From Candidatus Agathobaculum merdavium (GTDB lineage: Bacteria > Bacillota > Clostridia > Oscillospirales > Butyricicoccaceae): a DNA stretch of 35,352 nt. Every line of letters starts with the position of its first letter. Position 1 is the first letter of the stretch. Location of the stretch: assembly GCA_019115615.1 (NCBI GenBank), contig DXDE01000125.1, positions 1-35,352 of the forward strand, written 5' to 3'. Of this stretch, positions 13,550-21,999 are shown one piece after another. Both the position numbers and the translations under genes were made by a program. The notes under the pieces were generated by a model. The model did no database searches, was not told the DNA's origin, and saw only the letters and a program-made list of their open reading frames with translations.

Positions 13550-16003
13550 TCACATATCGGGATTCTCGTCCGCAAAAATAGAAACATTCCTGTTTTTGCT
13601 GTCCAGCGCGAACTCACGCATCACACCCGCGATCAGTGACCGCCAGCGCGCGGTGTTCTGTGCACGCATGGTCAGGTGGTAGCGGTAGCGCCCCATGACC
13701 TTGACCATCTGCGCCGCTGCCGGGCCGAGCACGGGCGCTTTCACGTCCGCATACTGCCCTTCCATCAGGCTTTGCAGCCGGGTTTTGAGTGCAAGCAGGC
13801 TTGCCAGCACCTGCTGCTCGACCTCGCCGATCGCGGTCAGTACGGTCAGATCGCAGACCGGCGGGCATTGCAGCGCCTGCCGCGTCTCCAGCTCACGCTC
13901 GAAAAACGCTTCGTAATCCTGCCGCGCGGCGGTCAGGATGACCGGATGTGTCGGACTGTATGTCTGGATGACCGCCTTGCCCGTGTCAAACCGCCGTCCC
14001 GCGCGTCCGACCACCTGCGTGATAAGCGAAAAGGTACGCTCGCGCGCGCGGTAGTCCTGCGCGTACAGGCTTTGGTCGGCGTCCAGCACGCCGACGAGCG
14101 TCACGTTCTCGAAATCCAGCCCCTTGGTCACCATCTGGGTGCCGAGCAGGATATCCGCGCCGCCTTTGGCGAACTGCGAAAGCAGCTTTTCGTGCGCGCC
14201 CTTGGTGGTCATGGTGTCCGCGTCCATGCGCAGCACGCGTGCGGACGGGAATTTCTCATGCAGTTCCTGCTCAACCTTCTGCGTGCCCGGCGTTTCGGTA
14301 AACAGATGCTCGCCGCCGCAGACCGGGCATTTGCCCGTAATCTTCACCGACGCGCCGCAATAGTGGCACATCGCGCGACCGGAGGCGGAATGATAGGTCA
14401 TGCTGGTCGAGCAGGACGGGCACTCGGGCACCCAACCGCACAGCGCGCAGCCGATCACGCGGCTGTTGCCGCGCCGATTGAGGAATAAAATCGCCTGTTT
14501 GCCCCTTTGCAGCGTGTCGATCAGCTCACTTTCGAGCTGCTGACCGATCACGCCGCTGCGTCCCTCGCGTGCCTGCCCGCGCAAATCCGCGATCTGCACC
14601 TCGGGCAGCGACGCGCCGAGAAAGCGCTCGGTCAGCGTAAACACCGGGTATTTGCCCTGCTTCGCGCCGTAATATGTCTCGACCGACGGGGTCGCGGAGC
14701 CGAGCACCAGCAGCGCGTTTTCGTGCGCCGCGCGGTACTTCGCCACATCGCGCGCGTGGTAGCGCGGCGACTGCTCGGATTTATACGCGCCGTCCTGCTC
14801 CTCGTCTACGATCAGCACGCCGAGGTTTTGCACGGGCGCAAACACCGCCGAGCGCGTACCAATGACGACGCGCGCACGGCCGGATTGGATTTTCTTAAAG
14901 CTGTCGTACCGTTCCCCGGCGGACAGCGCCGAGTGCAGCACAGCGACCAAATCGCCGAAGCGTGCGGCGAACTGCCGCAGCACCTGCGGCGTCAAGCCGA
15001 TCTCAGGCACAAGCACGATTGCGCTTTTGCCCTGCTCGAGCGCGTGCGCGATCAGCTGCAAATACACCTGCGTTTTGCCGCTGCCGGTCACGCCGAACAG
15101 CAGCGCCGCACGCGGTGCGTTTTCGTCCATCAGCGCGGCAAGGCCGTCGTACGCCTGCTGCTGCTGCGCGCTGAGCACCGGCGGTGCGGCAGGCGGCACA
15201 TCGGAAAAATCGGGCGCACGCAGGCGTTCCTCCTGCCGCGCGCGCAGGATGCCCTTTTTGACCATGTCGCGCAGCGCGGCATCGGTCACGCCCGTCATGT
15301 ATACCAGCTCTTTCTGGCTCATCCAGCCGCCGTCCGCCAGCACCGAGACCACGTCCATGCGCGCGGGGCTGCGGCGGCTGATGCGCGCCATCGCCTCACT
15401 TGCCTCCATGTCGAGCGCAAGCATTTTCTCGGTCTTGTCGGACGACTTCTGCACGGTATTGCTGTGATAGGTCAGCACACCCTCGCCCGCGAGCGCATCC
15501 AGAACGCCCGTGACGCTTCTGCCGCCCAGCCGCTGCCGGATATCGGACAGCGCAAGCGTCTGCCCCGGCTGGTCGAACAGCTGCATCACACGCCCCGCGT
15601 CGCCCTCCCGCTGCCGCAGCGCGGCAAGGTCGGCGTCCGTCGCAAGCGTATACGTCTCGTTGCGCTTGAACCACAGCCCGGCGGGCAGCAGCACGCGCAC
15701 GCAGTCGAAATAGGTGCAATACAGCCTTTCGCGCATCCACGCGGCGAGTTTGAGCTGCTGCGCGGTCAAAATCGGGGTATCGTCCAGCACCTCAATGACC
15801 GGCTTGAGCTTGATCCCGCCCGTGTCCTCGCGGAACGCGAGTACGACCGCTTCCGCCCGTTTATTGCCAAAGCCGAACGGCACGAGAACACGGGTGCCGA
15901 TCAGCACCTGTTCCCGCAGCTCGTCCGGCACACGGTAGGAGTACAGCTTGTCGATGGCGTAGGTCGCCGCGTCCACGGCAACCGCACAGATCTGTTCCGT
16001 CAA
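13550..16003 (-). CDS. priA: Primosomal protein N' (replication restart helicase)
   Basis: An 817-residue 3'-to-5' helicase that recognises stalled forks and reloads the replisome. It has an N-terminal 3'-DNA-binding domain, Walker A GVTGSGKTQVY, the DEEQ box (LIVDEEQDGAYKSEQ), the zinc region with paired cysteines CALCGWVPECPSC and CHYCG...CPVCGG, and the helicase lobe II motif TQVVGRAGR. The start is TTG at 16003, preceded by AAAGGAGT with a 7-nt gap. It is separated from coaBC by 26 bp. The first hairpin of the array starts at its stop codon. Confidence 0.96.
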   Translation of the reverse strand: MTEQICAVAVDAATYAIDKLYSYRVPDELREQVLIGTRVLVPFGFGNKRAEAVVLAFREDTGGIKLKPVIEVLDDTPILTAQQLKLAAWMRERLYCTYFDCVRVLLPAGLWFKRNETYTLATDADLAALRQREGDAGRVMQLFDQPGQTLALSDIRQRLGGRSVTGVLDALAGEGVLTYHSNTVQKSSDKTEKMLALDMEASEAMARISRRSPARMDVVSVLADGGWMSQKELVYMTGVTDAALRDMVKKGILRARQEERLRAPDFSDVPPAAPPVLSAQQQQAYDGLAALMDENAPRAALLFGVTGSGKTQVYLQLIAHALEQGKSAIVLVPEIGLTPQVLRQFAARFGDLVAVLHSALSAGERYDSFKKIQSGRARVVIGTRSAVFAPVQNLGVLIVDEEQDGAYKSEQSPRYHARDVAKYRAAHENALLVLGSATPSVETYYGAKQGKYPVFTLTERFLGASLPEVQIADLRGQAREGRSGVIGQQLESELIDTLQRGKQAILFLNRRGNSRVIGCALCGWVPECPSCSTSMTYHSASGRAMCHYCGASVKITGKCPVCGGEHLFTETPGTQKVEQELHEKFPSARVLRMDADTMTTKGAHEKLLSQFAKGGADILLGTQMVTKGLDFENVTLVGVLDADQSLYAQDYRARERTFSLITQVVGRAGRRFDTGKAVIQTYSPTHPVILTAARQDYEAFFERELETRQALQCPPVCDLTVLTAIGEVEQQVLASLLALKTRLQSLMEGQYADVKAPVLGPAAAQMVKVMGRYRYHLTMRAQNTARWRSLIAGVMREFALDSKNRNVSIFADENPDM

Positions 16004-16029
16004 CCGCTATACTCCTTTCTCTTTCCAGT

Positions 16030-17229
16030 TTAGTTCATCCGCAGGGACAGCAGACGGTCGAAAATAATGTCTGCCACGTCCTCCTTGGACATCAGCGGCG
16101 GCGTTTCGCGCGTGCCGTCGGCAAACAGCAGCGTCACCGCGTTGGTATCCGTGCCGAATCCTGCGCCCTTGTCGCGCAGCGAGTTCGCCACCAGCATATC
16201 GCAGTTCTTGCGGCGCAGCTTATCGGCCGCATTTTCCAAAAGGTTCTGCGTTTCCATCGCAAAGCCGCAAAGCTGCTGCTCCGGACGCTTGTTGCGTCCC
16301 AGCTCAGCCAGAATATCCGGATTGCGCACAAGCGCAATGCTCAGATCGTCGTCGCTCTTTTTCATCTTTTCGTCGGCCGTCTGCGCGGGACGGTAATCAC
16401 CCACCGCGGCGGCTTTGATGATGATATCCTGCGTATCCGCGCGGGAAATCACCGCGTCATACATATCGCATGCCGAGGTGATGTTCACACGATGCACCCC
16501 CTGCGGCGTCCGCAGCGCAGTCGGGCCGGAGACCAGCGTCACCTGTGCGCCGCGCATAGCTGCGCGCGCCGCGATGGCATAGCCCATCTTGCCGGTCGAA
16601 TGGTTAGACAGGAACCGCACCGGGTCGAGCGCCTCCTGCGTCGGGCCGGCAGTCACCAGCACGCGCAAGCCCTCGAGATCCTGCTTTGTCAGCGCCTGCT
16701 CGATGCCCCACATGAGCGTCGGCGTATCCGGCAGCTTGCCACGGCCGGAATCCCCGCAGGCGAGGTGCCCCGCCGCCGGATCAATGATATGAAAGCCCCG
16801 CTCGCGCAAGGTATTCAGGTTTTGCTGTGTGATCGGGTTGTCGTACATACCGGTGTTCATTGCGGGTGCGATCACGACCGGCGCTTTGGTCGCGAGCAGC
16901 GTCGTCGACACCATATCATCTGCGATGCCATGCGCGGCCTTCGCGATGATATTGGCGGTCGCGGGCGCAATCACGAACACATCCGCGGCTTTCGCCAGCG
17001 AAATATGCTCGACCTCCCACGCGAAATTGCGGTCGAAGGTGTCCACCACCGTACGATACCCCGACAGTGTTTCAAACGTGATAGGGGAAATAAACTGCGT
17101 GGCCGACTCGGTCATCAGCACGCGCACACTCGCCCCCGCCTGCCGCAGCTTACTGGTCAGGTCGGCGGCTTTATAGGCCGCGATGCCGCCCGTCACGCAC
17201 AGCACCACGGTTTTCCCAGCCAAACGCAT
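16030..17229 (-). CDS. coaBC: Bifunctional phosphopantothenoylcysteine decarboxylase/phosphopantothenate-cysteine ligase
   Basis: A 399-residue CoA biosynthesis enzyme. The N-terminal CoaC flavoprotein half shows GGIAAYKAADL, the catalytic histidine region (WEVEHISLA), APAMNTGMYDNP and the ACGDSGRG loop. The C-terminal CoaB half starts near 190 with VTAGPTQEALDPVRFLSNHSTGKMG and contains the AAVGDYRP motif and a conserved-type KKS lysine region. The ATG lies 3 bp after the rpoZ stop, within a GGAGGA-rich junction. Confidence 0.95.
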   Translation of the reverse strand: MRLAGKTVVLCVTGGIAAYKAADLTSKLRQAGASVRVLMTESATQFISPITFETLSGYRTVVDTFDRNFAWEVEHISLAKAADVFVIAPATANIIAKAAHGIADDMVSTTLLATKAPVVIAPAMNTGMYDNPITQQNLNTLRERGFHIIDPAAGHLACGDSGRGKLPDTPTLMWGIEQALTKQDLEGLRVLVTAGPTQEALDPVRFLSNHSTGKMGYAIAARAAMRGAQVTLVSGPTALRTPQGVHRVNITSACDMYDAVISRADTQDIIIKAAAVGDYRPAQTADEKMKKSDDDLSIALVRNPDILAELGRNKRPEQQLCGFAMETQNLLENAADKLRRKNCDMLVANSLRDKGAGFGTDTNAVTLLFADGTRETPPLMSKEDVADIIFDRLLSLRMN

Positions 17230-17232
17230 GGC

Positions 17233-17622
17233 TTAGCGGTCCTCCTCCGGCACATCGCCGTCATCCAGCTCGTGATCGTCAAACTCGTCGAGGCGGTGCG
17301 CTTCGCCCTCGTCCTCAGCCACATCCTCATCGGCTGCAGCCTCTTCCTCGTCGTCCATGACGACCGCGTCGTCCACGTCGACCATCGCCGCCGCGATCGG
17401 GTTATTCTGCACAATCACAGGCTCCACGCGCGGGCCCGGACGGTATACAACCGAACCGGCTGCGATTTCGTCAAGCGCCAGCTTGACGGCCTTATCCGGC
17501 AGCTGTTCGCCGGTTTCCTCAGCCTGATCGGCAATATCGCGGGCACGCTGCGCGGCCAGATTGACCAGCAGATAGCGGTTACCCACACGTTTCATCAGTT
17601 CCTGCATCGAAGGTTTCAGCAT
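17233..17622 (-). CDS. rpoZ: RNA polymerase omega subunit with acidic C-terminal tail
   Basis: Residues 1-65 match the omega fold (MLKPSMQELM, NRYLLVNLAAQRARDIA, KAVKLALDEIAAG), which helps assemble the beta' subunit. The usual protein is about 70-90 residues; here a tail of roughly 55 residues rich in Asp and Glu is added. The position between gmk and coaBC is the conserved one. The function of the tail is unknown; similar acidic extensions are seen in some clostridial omega proteins, as I recall. Confidence 0.9.
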   Translation of the reverse strand: MLKPSMQELMKRVGNRYLLVNLAAQRARDIADQAEETGEQLPDKAVKLALDEIAAGSVVYRPGPRVEPVIVQNNPIAAAMVDVDDAVVMDDEEEAAADEDVAEDEGEAHRLDEFDDHELDDGDVPEEDR

Positions 17623-17673
17623 TGTAATCTTATCTCCTTATATTACCCTTTGTATTTATTCTCGCAAAACAGT

Positions 17674-18234
17674 TCAACCGCGGCGCGCCTCGAAAATCGC
17701 CTTGATCTCGTCAACTGCGCGGTCGATCTCATCGTTAACAATGACATAATCGAACTTGTGCTGATGCTCCAGCTCACCTTTTGCGGTTTCAAGGCGTTTG
17801 AGCACCTTTTCCTCGTCCTCGGTGCCACGTCCGCGCAAACGCGCCGCCAGCTCCTCAAACGACGGCGGCGCGATGAATACCATCACCGCGTCCGGACGCT
17901 TTTCATGCACCTGCATTGCGCCCTGCACCTCGATCTCAAGGATCACATCATAGCCCTCGTCGAGCTTTTCATTCACCGGTGCTTCGAGCGTACCATAATA
18001 GTTTTCCACATAGCAGGCATACTCCAAAAAGGCGTTCTGCGCGATTTTCTCTTCAAAATCCGCTTTCGTCAGGAAGTAATACTGCACGCCGTCGGTCTCT
18101 CCGGGGCGCGGTGCGCGGGTGGTTGCGGAAATCGAATAAAACAGGCGGTCGTCCTGCTCGCGCAAGCGCGAGAGCAGCGTGCCCTTGCCCGCACCGGACG
18201 GGCCGGTGAATACATACAAGCTTCCTTTACGCAT
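17674..18234 (-). CDS. gmk: Guanylate kinase
   Basis: A 186-residue kinase that converts GMP to GDP with ATP. It has P-loop [10 protein letters not shown] (Lys17), the GMP-binding region ([20 protein letters not shown]), EIEVQGA, and an R-rich lid ([11 protein letters not shown]). The length is normal. It overlaps the end of remA by 8 nt (ATGCGTAA), which suggests coupling; GGAG lies 9 nt upstream. Confidence 0.96.
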   Translation of the reverse strand: MRKGSLYVFTGPSGAGKGTLLSRLREQDDRLFYSISATTRAPRPGETDGVQYYFLTKADFEEKIAQNAFLEYACYVENYYGTLEAPVNEKLDEGYDVILEIEVQGAMQVHEKRPDAVMVFIAPPSFEELAARLRGRGTEDEEKVLKRLETAKGELEHQHKFDYVIVNDEIDRAVDEIKAIFEARRG

Positions 18235-18490
18235 CTTCGCTCACTCCTTCCTCACTGTCGCCCGCAAAACGGGCTGCAACCGTCTCCGGCTGCAAGGCGC
18301 TCAGCACAACATGGTCGCTGTCCATAATCAGCACGGCACGGGTGCGGCGGCCATAGGTGCCGTCGATCACCATGCCGCGGTCGCGCGCTTCCTGTACAGT
18401 GCGCTTGACCGGCGCGGACTCCGGGCTGACGATTGCGATCAGCCGCGACGAGGCCACCATGTTGCCGAACCCGATATTGATGAGTTTCAC
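18227..18490 (-). CDS. remA: RemA-like regulator (DUF370)
   Basis: An 87-residue DUF370 protein. The core matches RemA ([27 protein letters not shown], then [27 protein letters not shown]). In Bacillus, RemA is a DNA-binding ring that activates matrix and osmoprotection genes. The start is GTG at 18490. A GGAGG lies 11 nt upstream, and the ATG two bases before the GTG gives only a two-codon reading. The C-terminus is acidic and overlaps gmk. Confidence 0.93.
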   Translation of the reverse strand: MKLINIGFGNMVASSRLIAIVSPESAPVKRTVQEARDRGMVIDGTYGRRTRAVLIMDSDHVVLSALQPETVAARFAGDSEEGVSEDA

Positions 18491-18521
18491 CGCATCGTCC
18501 CCCTCCGCGCGTTACTTCGCG

Positions 18522-19397
18522 TTACTCAATGTTCTGGATCTGCTCGCGGATCTTTTCGATCTCGCTCTTGATATCGACCACGATGCGCGCGAGCGTCACA
18601 TCGTTCGCCTTGGAGCCGATCGTATTCGCCTCGCGGTTCATCTCCTGCACGAGGAAGTCCAGCTTGCGGCCGATCGGCTGCGTTTCCTTCAGCATGCCGT
18701 CCATCTGGTGCAGATGGCTGCGCAGGCGGACGGTCTCCTCGTCGACCGCGGTTTTATCCGCGTAAATCGCGGCCTCGGTCAGGATGCGCGTCTCGTCGAT
18801 GCTGGTATCGGCCAGCACCTCCTGCATGCGCGCAAGCAGCTTTTCGCGGTATTCTTTGACCCGCTCGGGCGAACGCGTCTCGACCTCACCGACCATGCGC
18901 TCGATCGCCGCGCAGCGGTTTCTCACGTCCTCGGCGAGCTTCTCGCCCTCCCGCTCGCGCATCTGGTCAAATCCGTCGCAGGCCTGCTGGAATACGGCAA
19001 GCACCTCGCGGGTCATGGCCTCAGCATCCTGCTCAATGCGCTCGGAACCGAGAACATCAGGCAGCTTGGCCAGCGACATCACGGTTACATCGTCGCGCAG
19101 GCCATAGGTCTCGCTCAGATCGTGCAGCGCGTCCAGATAGCGCTTTGCCAGCTGGTGGTTGACCGTAACGGCAACGTCGCCGCCCTCTTCGACCTCCACG
19201 CCGACAAAAATCTCCACCTTGCCGCGTGCAATACGGGCTGCCGCAGCCTTTTTGACCGCGTCATCCAAAAAACCGTACTGCCGCGGGGCTTTGACCGTGC
19301 AGTCCAGATAGCGGTGGTTCACGGCGCGCAGCTCGACCGTGATGGTCTTGCCGTCCCGCACCTCCTTGGCACGGCCGTAGCCGGTCATACTTTTCAT
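18522..19397 (-). CDS. YicC/YloC-family endoribonuclease
   Basis: A 291-residue protein starting MKSMTGYGRA, the family hallmark, and ending with a C-terminal coiled-coil DUF1732 region (EIEKIREQIQNIE). Helical regions contain the REG.KL and E.NREANTIGSKA motifs. YicC proteins cleave and decay small RNAs in E. coli. The ATG at 19397 is preferred; an in-frame TTG at 19418 lies inside the AAGGGG that serves as its ribosome binding site. Conserved neighbour of remA and gmk. Confidence 0.92.
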   Translation of the reverse strand: MKSMTGYGRAKEVRDGKTITVELRAVNHRYLDCTVKAPRQYGFLDDAVKKAAAARIARGKVEIFVGVEVEEGGDVAVTVNHQLAKRYLDALHDLSETYGLRDDVTVMSLAKLPDVLGSERIEQDAEAMTREVLAVFQQACDGFDQMREREGEKLAEDVRNRCAAIERMVGEVETRSPERVKEYREKLLARMQEVLADTSIDETRILTEAAIYADKTAVDEETVRLRSHLHQMDGMLKETQPIGRKLDFLVQEMNREANTIGSKANDVTLARIVVDIKSEIEKIREQIQNIE

Positions 19398-19414
19398 GTT
19401 TTCTATCCCCTTTT

Positions 19415-19918
19415 TCAATCGGGCGGCAGGCTTCTGCGCAGCAGTGCGATCAGCCGTGACAACGCCACATCATAGATAACAAATACAATATTGGCAGCAA
19501 CCCATACCACCACAAGTCGAAAGCCGCTCAAAGTAAACTGCGGCAGGAAAACAAAAATCGCCAGCGCAGCCGCTATGACCAGCACAATATTAAAATATGC
19601 CAGCTTAAAATCCATCTGTCTCCGGCGCGGCGCATAGCACTCCACGCAGAATTTGACAATCGGATACAAGCCGCAAAACAGCACATAAGCCACGGCCACA
19701 ATCTTGCGCGGCACGAGCAGCGCGGATAGGATCGACACCGCCAGATACAGCGTTACCGCAGTTTTCAGCCGCGCATGGCGCAAAAGCGGCACCGCCGAGG
19801 TCACACCGGCGACCAGACAGGCCGCCACACTGATATAGCTTGCCGCCGCGCCCATATACAGCAGCGCCACGGCAGCCGCAGCCAGCAGGCCGCCGCGCGC
19901 GATGTCCTTGGTATTCAA
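19415..19918 (-). CDS. Small hydrophobic membrane protein
   Basis: A 167-residue protein with five to six likely membrane helices (about 8-30, 33-50, 55-72, 74-92, 108-128, 132-155). It has a Cys/Arg patch KFCVECYAPRRRQMD between helices 4 and 5. No family was recognised with confidence; the general look resembles small YybS/DUF2232-like transport or anchor proteins. It lies 1 bp downstream of the J-domain gene and 17 bp upstream of yicC, so it is cotranscribed with both. Confidence 0.75.
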   Translation of the reverse strand: MNTKDIARGGLLAAAAVALLYMGAAASYISVAACLVAGVTSAVPLLRHARLKTAVTLYLAVSILSALLVPRKIVAVAYVLFCGLYPIVKFCVECYAPRRRQMDFKLAYFNIVLVIAAALAIFVFLPQFTLSGFRLVVVWVAANIVFVIYDVALSRLIALLRRSLPPD

Positions 19919-19919
19919 C

Positions 19920-20558
19920 TCAGCATCCGCCTCCGCCGCAGCACGCGTTCAGGCAGCAGTTGCAGATCGCCAGCTGCACGCACAGGTCGCACATATTGGC
20001 CTCCTGCATCGGCCGATAGCCGCCGTAACCGCCCGACATGTTCAGATTGTTGAGCGCCGTGCGGTACTCCATATTGGACGGGTCCATCTGGCAGGCCTGC
20101 GTGTAAGCGCGCGCCGCCTCGTCATACCAGCCCTTGCGGTAGTACACCGTGCCCATCAGGTAGAACCACTCAGCGTCGCGGCCGTTTGCGCGCTGCAAAA
20201 GCTGCTCGGCCATACCGAGATTACCCTGATTGATCGCCTGCCGCACCTGGCTGTACAGTGTCGCGTTCGGCCCGGCATAAGAGCGCTGCTGCTGGCTGCC
20301 GCCATACTGCTGCCCGCCATATTGCTGGCCACCGTACTGCTGTCCGCCGGATGCACCCGCGCTCGACTTGCCCGAGCGCTCGTTCATAATCATGTCATAG
20401 GCCTCGTTAATTTCTTTCATACGGGCCTCGGCCAGATCGGCCAGCGGGTTGTTGATATAGTTGTCCGGGTGATATTTGCGCGCCAACTCGCGGTAAGCGC
20501 GTTTGACGTCGTCGTCGCTTGTCTGCGGCGTCACGCCGAGCACCTTATAGGGATCCAT
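19920..20558 (-). CDS. J-domain protein with QQYGG repeats, TPR-like region and Cys-rich tail
   Basis: A 212-residue protein. Residues 1-60 form a J-domain (YKVLGV, KRAYRELARKYHPDNY with the HPD that stimulates DnaK). A Gly/Gln/Tyr linker with three QQYGG units follows. Next is a TPR-like helical pair (about 100-170, AEWFYLMGTVYYRKGWYDEAARAY...). The C-terminus is rich in cysteine (CDLCVQLAICNCCLNACC), which could bind metal or a membrane. It overlaps the upstream DUF5685-like gene by 14 nt. The pair is a recurrent clostridial arrangement, as I recall; its role is not known. Confidence 0.88.
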   Translation of the reverse strand: MDPYKVLGVTPQTSDDDVKRAYRELARKYHPDNYINNPLADLAEARMKEINEAYDMIMNERSGKSSAGASGGQQYGGQQYGGQQYGGSQQQRSYAGPNATLYSQVRQAINQGNLGMAEQLLQRANGRDAEWFYLMGTVYYRKGWYDEAARAYTQACQMDPSNMEYRTALNNLNMSGGYGGYRPMQEANMCDLCVQLAICNCCLNACCGGGGC

Positions 20559-21429
20559 GTTTGCCCCATCCTCCGTTCGTTTGGTACGTCCCGTCCAGCA
20601 CTTGTTTCGTCACCAGCGGCATACCCAGAAAAATAATATTGCGGACCAGATCCGCGTCCCGCCCGATATCCAGCAGGTCATACGCCATGCAGATATCGGC
20701 GAGCGACCGTTCGAGCGTGCGCTCGAGCGGCTCTCTGATTTCTTTCAGCTCCGGTGTTTTCAGCCCATAGCGCAGCACCACCGGATTATAATTGTCCTGC
20801 GCAAGGTCCTCAGCCACGTCCTGCGCGGCGTCAAGCAGGTAGACCCAGCGGCCGACATGATAGAACATCTGCCGCAGCACGCGCTCGCGGTCGTCCCCGG
20901 TGCGGGGCACGACCGCCGCTGCCATGCGGGCGGATGCGTCTGCCGCGCGGTCCATCGAGTCGCAGCGCTCACGCTCGAGCTGCTGCAGATCGTCCAGCGC
21001 CGCAATGATCTCGCGGTCGGCCGCAGGCAAGCGCTCCCGGGCGCGTTTATAGCCCCGCCGTCCCAAACGGCACAGCAGCCACGCCAGCGCACGCTTCGCG
21101 CCCTTCTCATCGGCCAGACTATCGCGGAACTTATGATACGTGAGCAACACGCTCACATCCGCTGCGCGCGCAAGCGCGTCGTCTGGCGCAGCACACGGCC
21201 GCCGTGTCAGCGGGTGCGCGTCGCACCGTTTACGGCAGGGCGGCGGGGTATCCGCCTGATCCGAGCCGGTCACAAGTGCGTAAAACGTCATGTCATAGCT
21301 CAGGAAAAGCGTATAAAACCGGCCGTAACGCGCGCGGATCGCATGACACAGCCCGCAGTAAACCTGCTGGAACCGGTCGGCCTCCCTGACCCGCAGCTCG
21401 CTCTTCACCGGACGGATAAAGCCAAACAT
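20545..21429 (-). CDS. DUF5685-family protein
   Basis: A 294-residue, largely helical protein. The N-terminus MFGFIRPVKSEL...YCGLCHAI (CxxC, Cys25 and Cys28) and the acidic segment DAAQDVAEDLAQDNYNPV (about 225-242) match my recollection of DUF5685. The Asp-rich stretch and all-alpha character recall metal-dependent isoprenoid-synthase folds, but this is a weak analogy. It is first in the long operon, behind the promoter at 21480-21508, and is coupled to the J-domain gene. The biochemical role is unknown. Confidence 0.8.
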   Translation of the reverse strand: MFGFIRPVKSELRVREADRFQQVYCGLCHAIRARYGRFYTLFLSYDMTFYALVTGSDQADTPPPCRKRCDAHPLTRRPCAAPDDALARAADVSVLLTYHKFRDSLADEKGAKRALAWLLCRLGRRGYKRARERLPAADREIIAALDDLQQLERERCDSMDRAADASARMAAAVVPRTGDDRERVLRQMFYHVGRWVYLLDAAQDVAEDLAQDNYNPVVLRYGLKTPELKEIREPLERTLERSLADICMAYDLLDIGRDADLVRNIIFLGMPLVTKQVLDGTYQTNGGWGKHGSL

Positions 21430-21479
21430 GCGATAACCCTTTCCTGCCGTATTTTCACACGGCCTTGCGTATTCAATCT

Positions 21480-21508
21480 ATTCTACCGAACTTTTTTCAA
21501 TAGCACAA
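21480..21508 (-). promoter_or_regulatory. Promoter of the DUF5685-to-thiN operon
   Basis: On the minus strand TTGTGC (21503-21508), 17-bp spacer, TAGAAT (21480-21485), about 50 bp upstream of the DUF5685-like gene. It sits in the AT-rich gap 21430-21547. Confidence 0.7.
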
Positions 21509-21547
21509 GGGCAAGACACACAAAATCAGTAAAAATTCACAAAAAAT

Positions 21548-21961
21548 TCAGAGTACTTTTGTAATTTCAAACGGGATGCTGTTCCGGCGCTTCATTTGGT
21601 GGCTGTACAGGATCGCCGCCACAATGCCCAGCGCGAACAACACGCCGCCGCACAGCGCGGATACACCCGCGCCCTTCTGCATCAGGCTGCCCACGCCATA
21701 GCCGACGAAGAACAGCACGACCGGCACCAGATACACCAGTCCCGCGATGCCGAGCACCTGCCCGGTCTCGCCCTCGATCAGCACGCGCTCACCCACCTTG
21801 GCCTGCGCGCGGTTGCGCGCGGTGACGTACAGCGTCTGGGTTTCCAGTCCGCCGCAGCCGCCGCATTTGGCACAGTCGTGCCCACAGGCCGAACGGCGTG
21901 TGACCTCGATCTCGGCCATGCCGCCCGGCAATATTTTCTTAATCGTTCCCTGTTGGGTCAA
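21548..21961 (-). CDS. RseC/MucC-like membrane protein (SoxR-reducing system)
   Basis: A 137-residue protein with an N-terminal cysteine cluster (Cys26, 30, 33, 36 in SACGHDCAKCGGC), a beta-rich segment (VLIEGETGQ) and two membrane helices (about 68-91 and 97-117). This is the RseC plan. In gammaproteobacteria RseC takes part in reducing SoxR or tuning sigmaE; in clostridia it probably handles membrane redox chemistry (inference). The start is TTG at 21961, with GGAG 8 nt upstream. It follows the FAD oxidoreductase gene by 38 bp. Confidence 0.82.
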   Translation of the reverse strand: MTQQGTIKKILPGGMAEIEVTRRSACGHDCAKCGGCGGLETQTLYVTARNRAQAKVGERVLIEGETGQVLGIAGLVYLVPVVLFFVGYGVGSLMQKGAGVSALCGGVLFALGIVAAILYSHQMKRRNSIPFEITKVL

Positions 21962-21999
21962 TGTCCTCGCTCCGTTTCTTTCTATTGCTCCCGCCGGGC

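Noticed and set aside
13359-13553. Longer N-terminus of the GNAT protein
   Set aside because: The frame is open, but the region is the hairpin array. ATG at 13358 has a strong ribosome binding site and matches the family start.
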